The translations under genes and the position numbers were made by a program. Positions 59,544 through 64,000 of a DNA stretch of 64,000 nt are shown one piece after another (within the stretch, counting starts at the first letter, position 1; each line of letters starts with the position of its first letter). Where the stretch lies: assembly GCA_023055505.1 (NCBI GenBank), contig JALIRH010000063.1, positions 203,501 through 267,500 on the forward strand. Reading direction: 5' to 3'. This stretch comes from Callipepla californica brunnescens. Lineage: Eukaryota; Chordata; Aves; Galliformes; Odontophoridae. A model generated the notes under the pieces. That model saw nothing but the letters and a program-made list of their open reading frames with translations. It did no database searches and was not told where the DNA came from.

Positions 59544-62500
59544 CAAACCCAATCCAAACCCCAAACCTACTCCTATTCCTAAACCTTATCTTAACCCTAA
59601 ACCAAACCCAAACCCAAGGCCCTCCCCTTCTCTCAGCCTAACACTCAAACTAACCTAAACCCGAAACTAACCCTACATTTATCCTAATCTTATCCATATT
59701 CTAAGGCCTAACCCTACTCTGACCAGAAAGCTCATGTTGTCTAAAATCTACCCCTTACCTAAAACCTAAATCGACAAAAAAACCTAACCCGAAACCTCAA
59801 CCTAACTCTTCTCCTAACTAGAACACCAGCACTTCACCTTACCCTAACTGGAAACCTAGGACTAAATCCTTACCTTGTCCAGAACCCTATTCCTAACCCA
59901 AACCAGAATTCTAACCTCTACCCTAACCAAAACCCTTCCCCTAAACCTAAACCTAATGCTACCCTCAACCAAACCCTAGCCCTAAATCCTACCCTAAAAC
60001 CAACACCACGTTTAAGCTCAAACCTCAAGCCTCAAAGAAAGCATCAGATTACCGCAGATCTCACCTAACACTAACCCCAATCCAATCCCTACTACTAACC
60101 CCAAACCCAATCCAAACACCAAAACTATTCCTATTCCTAAACCTAACACTAAGCCAGAACCAAACCCAAGGCCTACCCCTTCTCTCAGCCTGACACTCAA
60201 ACTAACCTAGACCTGAACGCAACGCTAAATCAAATACTAAAACTCACCCTTAGCCAAGGCCCTTTTAGGACCCTTCCCTGGTCCTAAAACTAAAGAGAAC
60301 CCTTCATCTACATCCCTAACCCTTACCCTAAACCTAAATCTACACCAAAACCTAACCCTAACCCTAACATGTCTTCTAACTGTAAAACTAACGCTTCACC
60401 TAACCCGAACTGAAACCCCAGGACTAAACCTTACCTAACACCTAGCTATATTCCTAACCCTATCCTGAAACCTAACGTTAACCCTAACCCTAAAAACAAC
60501 TTGGAACCAAACCCTAACCCTAACCTAACCCTTATCAGAACCCTAAATCTAATCCTAACCGTTACCTCAATTTAACTCCAATTCTTCCTGAAATCTAAAT
60601 GGGACCTTAAAACCAACCCCAGATTGAAGCCCAACCCTAAACCTAACACAAAGCATTAGATTACCACAGCCATCACCTAACTCTAACCCCAGCCTTAACG
60701 CTAATACTATCCCAAACACTATTCCAATTCCTAAACCCAACACAAACCCAAAAACACAAAGCCTACAATTCTCACAGCCTAACACTGAAAGGAAACCTAA
60801 ATCTTACCCTAACTCTAAAACTAATCCAAAGCATGACCACAATTTAAACTCTAAATCTACCTTCAAACTAAAGCTGACCCTAACACCAACCTCAAGTAAA
60901 AGCCCAACCCTAAGCCTAACACAAAGCATTAGATTACCACAACGCTCACCTAACTTCTAACCCCCACCCTAACACTAATACTAAAGCAATCAGATTCCAA
61001 ATACTAACCCAATTCCTATTCTGAAACCCAAAACTATTCCAAAAACAAACCCAAGGCCTAACCTTTCTCTCACCCTAACAATCAAAGAAAACCTATTCCT
61101 AAACCTAATCCTAAATCTAGTCCTAACCCTCACCCTTAATCTAACCCCAACCCCCACCCAGAAGCTAACACTTAGCATTGTACAATACCTAAACGTACCC
61201 CTAATCCTTATCACTAAACCTAAAAGGAACCTGAAACATAGTGCTAAATCCGAACCCTAACCCTGAAGACTAACGCTAACAATGAACCAATTCCTATACC
61301 TTTTCCTTCCTCCAAACTGATTCCTAGCACTAACCCTAACCCTACATTAACCCTATCCTAACCCTAACCCTAACCCTAGCCCTAAACTACATTAACCCTA
61401 ACCCTAACCCTAACCCTAACCCTAGCCCTAACCTAACTCTAACCCTAACCCTAACCCTAAACCTAATGCTAACCCTTACCCTACCCTAACCCTAGCCCTA
61501 CCATACCCTAACCCTAACCTACCCTAACACTAACCCTAACCCTAACCCTAAACCTAAACCTAAACCTAAACCTAACCCTAACCCTAACCCTAATTCCTAA
61601 CCCTTACCTTAACTTTATCACAATCCCTATCCTAATTCTTACCCTAACCCTAACCCTTACCTAACCCTAACCCTAATCCTAACCCTAACTCTAACCTTAA
61701 CCCTAACCCTAACCGTAACCTAACCCTAACCCTAATCCTAACCCTAACCCTAACTCTAATTCCTAACCCTTACCTTAACTGTATCACAATCCCTATCCTA
61801 AATTTTACCCTAACCCTAACCCTTACCGAAACCTAACCCTAACCCTAACCCTAACCCTAACCCTAACCCTAACCCTAATTTTACCCTAACCCCAACCCTA
61901 ACCTAACCCTAACCCTAACCCTAACCCTAACCCTAACCCTACCCTAACTCTAACCCTAACCCCAACCCTAACCCTAACAATAAATTTAACCTTAACCCTA
62001 ACCCTAACCTTAACCCTACCCTAACCCTAACCCTACCCTAACCCTAACCCTAACCCTAACCCTAACCCTAACCCTAACCCTAACCCTAACCCTTACCCTA
62101 ACCCTAGCCTAACCCAAACCCTAACCCTAACCCTACCCTAACCCTAACCCTAACCCTACCCCTAACCCTACTTTACCCTAACCCTAATCCTAACACTAAC
62201 TCTAACTTTATTCCTTATTTATTCCTATTCCTAAACCTAATCCTAAATCTAGTCCTAACCCTCACCCTTAATCTAACCCCAACCCCCACCCAGAAGCTAA
62301 CACTTAGCATTGTACAATACCTAAACGTACCCCTAATCCTTATCACTAAACCTAAAAGGAACCTGAAACATAGTGCTAAATCCGAACCCTAACCCTGAAG
62401 ACTAACGCTAACAATGAACCAATTCCTATACCTTTTCCTTCCTCCAAACTGATTCCTAGCACTAACCCTAACCCTACATTAACCCTATCCTAACCCTAAC

Positions 62501-64000
62501 CCTAACCCTAGCCCTAAACTACATTAACCCTAACCCTAACCCTAACCCTAACCCTAGCCCTAACCTAACTCTAACTCTAACCTTAACCCTAAACCTAACA
62601 ATAAATTTAACACTAACCCTAACACTAACCCTAACCCTAATTTTACCCTAAACCTAAGCATAACCTAACCCTAATCCTAACCCTAACCCTAACCCCAACC
62701 CTAACCTAACCCTAACCCTAACCCTAACCCTAACCCTACCCTTACCCTAACCCTAACCCTAACCCTAACCCTAACCCTAACCCTAACAATAAATTTAACC
62801 TTAACCCTAACCCTAACCCTAACCCTACCCTAACCCTAACCCTAACCCTAACCCTAACCCTAACCCTAACCCTACCCTAACCCTAACCCTAACCCTAACC
62901 CTAACCCTAACCCTTACCCTAACCCTAACCCTAACCCTACCCTAACCCTAATCCTACCCTAACCCTAACCCTAACCCTAACCCTAACCCTAACCCTTACC
63001 CTAACCCTAGCCTAACCCAAACCCTAACCCTAACCCTACCCTAACCCTAACCCTAACCCTAACCCTACCCCTAACCCTACTTTACCCTAACCCTAATCCT
63101 TACACTAACTCTAACTTTATTCCTTACCCTAACACTAATCCAATCCCGAACCCTAACCCTAATCCTAGCCCTAACTCTAACTTTATTCGTAACCCTACCC
63201 CTAATCCAAACAATAACCCTTACCCTAATCAAACCCTATCCCTATTCCTAACCCTTACCCTAACCGTATCACAATCCCTATCCTAACTCTTACCATAACC
63301 CAAACCCTAACCTAACCCTAACCCTAACCCTAACCCTATCCCTAACCCTTACCCTAACCCTAACCCTACCCTAACCTTAACTCTACCCTAACCGTATCCC
63401 TACCCTAACCCTAACCCTAATCCTAGCCCTTACTCTAACTTTATTCCTAACCCTACCCCTGATCCAAACACTAACCCTAACCTTAATGTAACCCTAACCC
63501 TATTCCTAACCCTTACCCTAACTGTATCCCATTCCCTATCCTAACTCTTACCATAACCCTAACCCTGATGCTAATGCTAACCCTAACCCTGAATCTAACC
63601 CTTACCCTAACCCTATCCCTTACCCAGAAGCTAACACTTAGCGTTGTACAATACCTAACCGTACCCTAACCCTATCCCTAAACCTAAAAGGAACCCAAAC
63701 TCTAACCCTAAATCTGTCCCTGAGCCTAACCTTCAACCTTACCCTAACCTTAACCCTAACCCTGTTCCATTCTCTAAACATATCTGTAAGCATTACCTTC
63801 ATCCTAACTCGAACTCTACCCTAACCCTATCCCTTTGACCCCAACACAAAACCCAGATTGAGCCTGACCCTAACCTAGGTAGCATAAAGTGTATGTAGGG
63901 TGAATTTGAGTTTTAGGGTCAGAGTTAAATTGTTAGTTTTAGGGTTAGGGTGAAGGATTGCTTTAGTTCTAGTATTAGGGTGTTTGGGGTTAGGGTTAGG
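59544..64000. repeat. Macrosatellite unit 7, rearranged and cut by the window end
   Basis: It starts like the other units, but at about 62216-62222 the sequence jumps back to material equivalent to about 61094, so roughly 1.1 kb is present twice with internal differences. The orientation switch is at 63874-63879, and the TTAGGG block runs off the window. Confidence 0.9.

Noticed and set aside
28064..61214. Recurring frames of 60-118 codons in each macrosatellite unit
   Set aside because: Their conservation follows from near-identical DNA units, and composition is that of translated TTAGGG/CCCTAA repeats.

Overview
The window looks like subtelomeric DNA from a bird, most likely a galliform. 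The evidence is a CR1 LINE fragment, two avian-type endogenous retroviruses (ERVs), four vertebrate-style exons of an exportin-1 (XPO1/CRM1) copy, and about 50 kb dominated by degenerate TTAGGG/CCCTAA DNA. Species and chromosome cannot be read from the sequence. There are no prokaryotic genes, CRISPR arrays or tRNA/rRNA genes.

Layout. (1) 1-4163: G-rich minisatellite with 9-12 bp units and large internal duplications. (2) 4164-8591, minus strand: class III (ERV-L-like) provirus with one LTR, a tRNA-Lys-type primer site, an unusual membrane-protein ORF ahead of gag, an open gag, and a pro-pol frame broken by three amber codons and a frameshift, cut off inside RNase H by the minisatellite. It is inserted in a CR1 fragment (8592-about 9115, minus). 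(3) 9286-11962, plus strand: four exons of an XPO1-like gene piece. The frame is open across all four joins, but the 5' and 3' parts of the gene are missing. (4) 12709-14085 and 19762-21205: degenerate TTAGGG arrays on either side of a decayed class I (gammaretrovirus-like) ERV (about 14097-19575) with a tRNA-His-type primer site, no env and no 3' LTR. (5) about 21206-27140: eleven copies of a satellite of about 590 bp, in two main alternating types. (6) about 27145-64000: degenerate CCCTAA DNA that becomes a macrosatellite of six units of 5.1-5.4 kb plus a rearranged seventh. Each unit has a CCCTAA block, an orientation switch at CCTAGG, a TTAGGG block, and a non-telomeric 189 bp spacer.

No working gene system is apparent. 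The parts record subtelomere evolution: a captured gene fragment, nested retroelements, and satellite built from telomere-like sequence, homogenised by unequal exchange. The best candidates for something undescribed are the inverted-block macrosatellite with its 189 bp spacer, the longer satellite monomer hidden in the 'degenerate telomere' DNA, the 590 bp A/B satellite, the frame-preserving XPO1 fragment, and the pre-gag membrane ORF of the first ERV.
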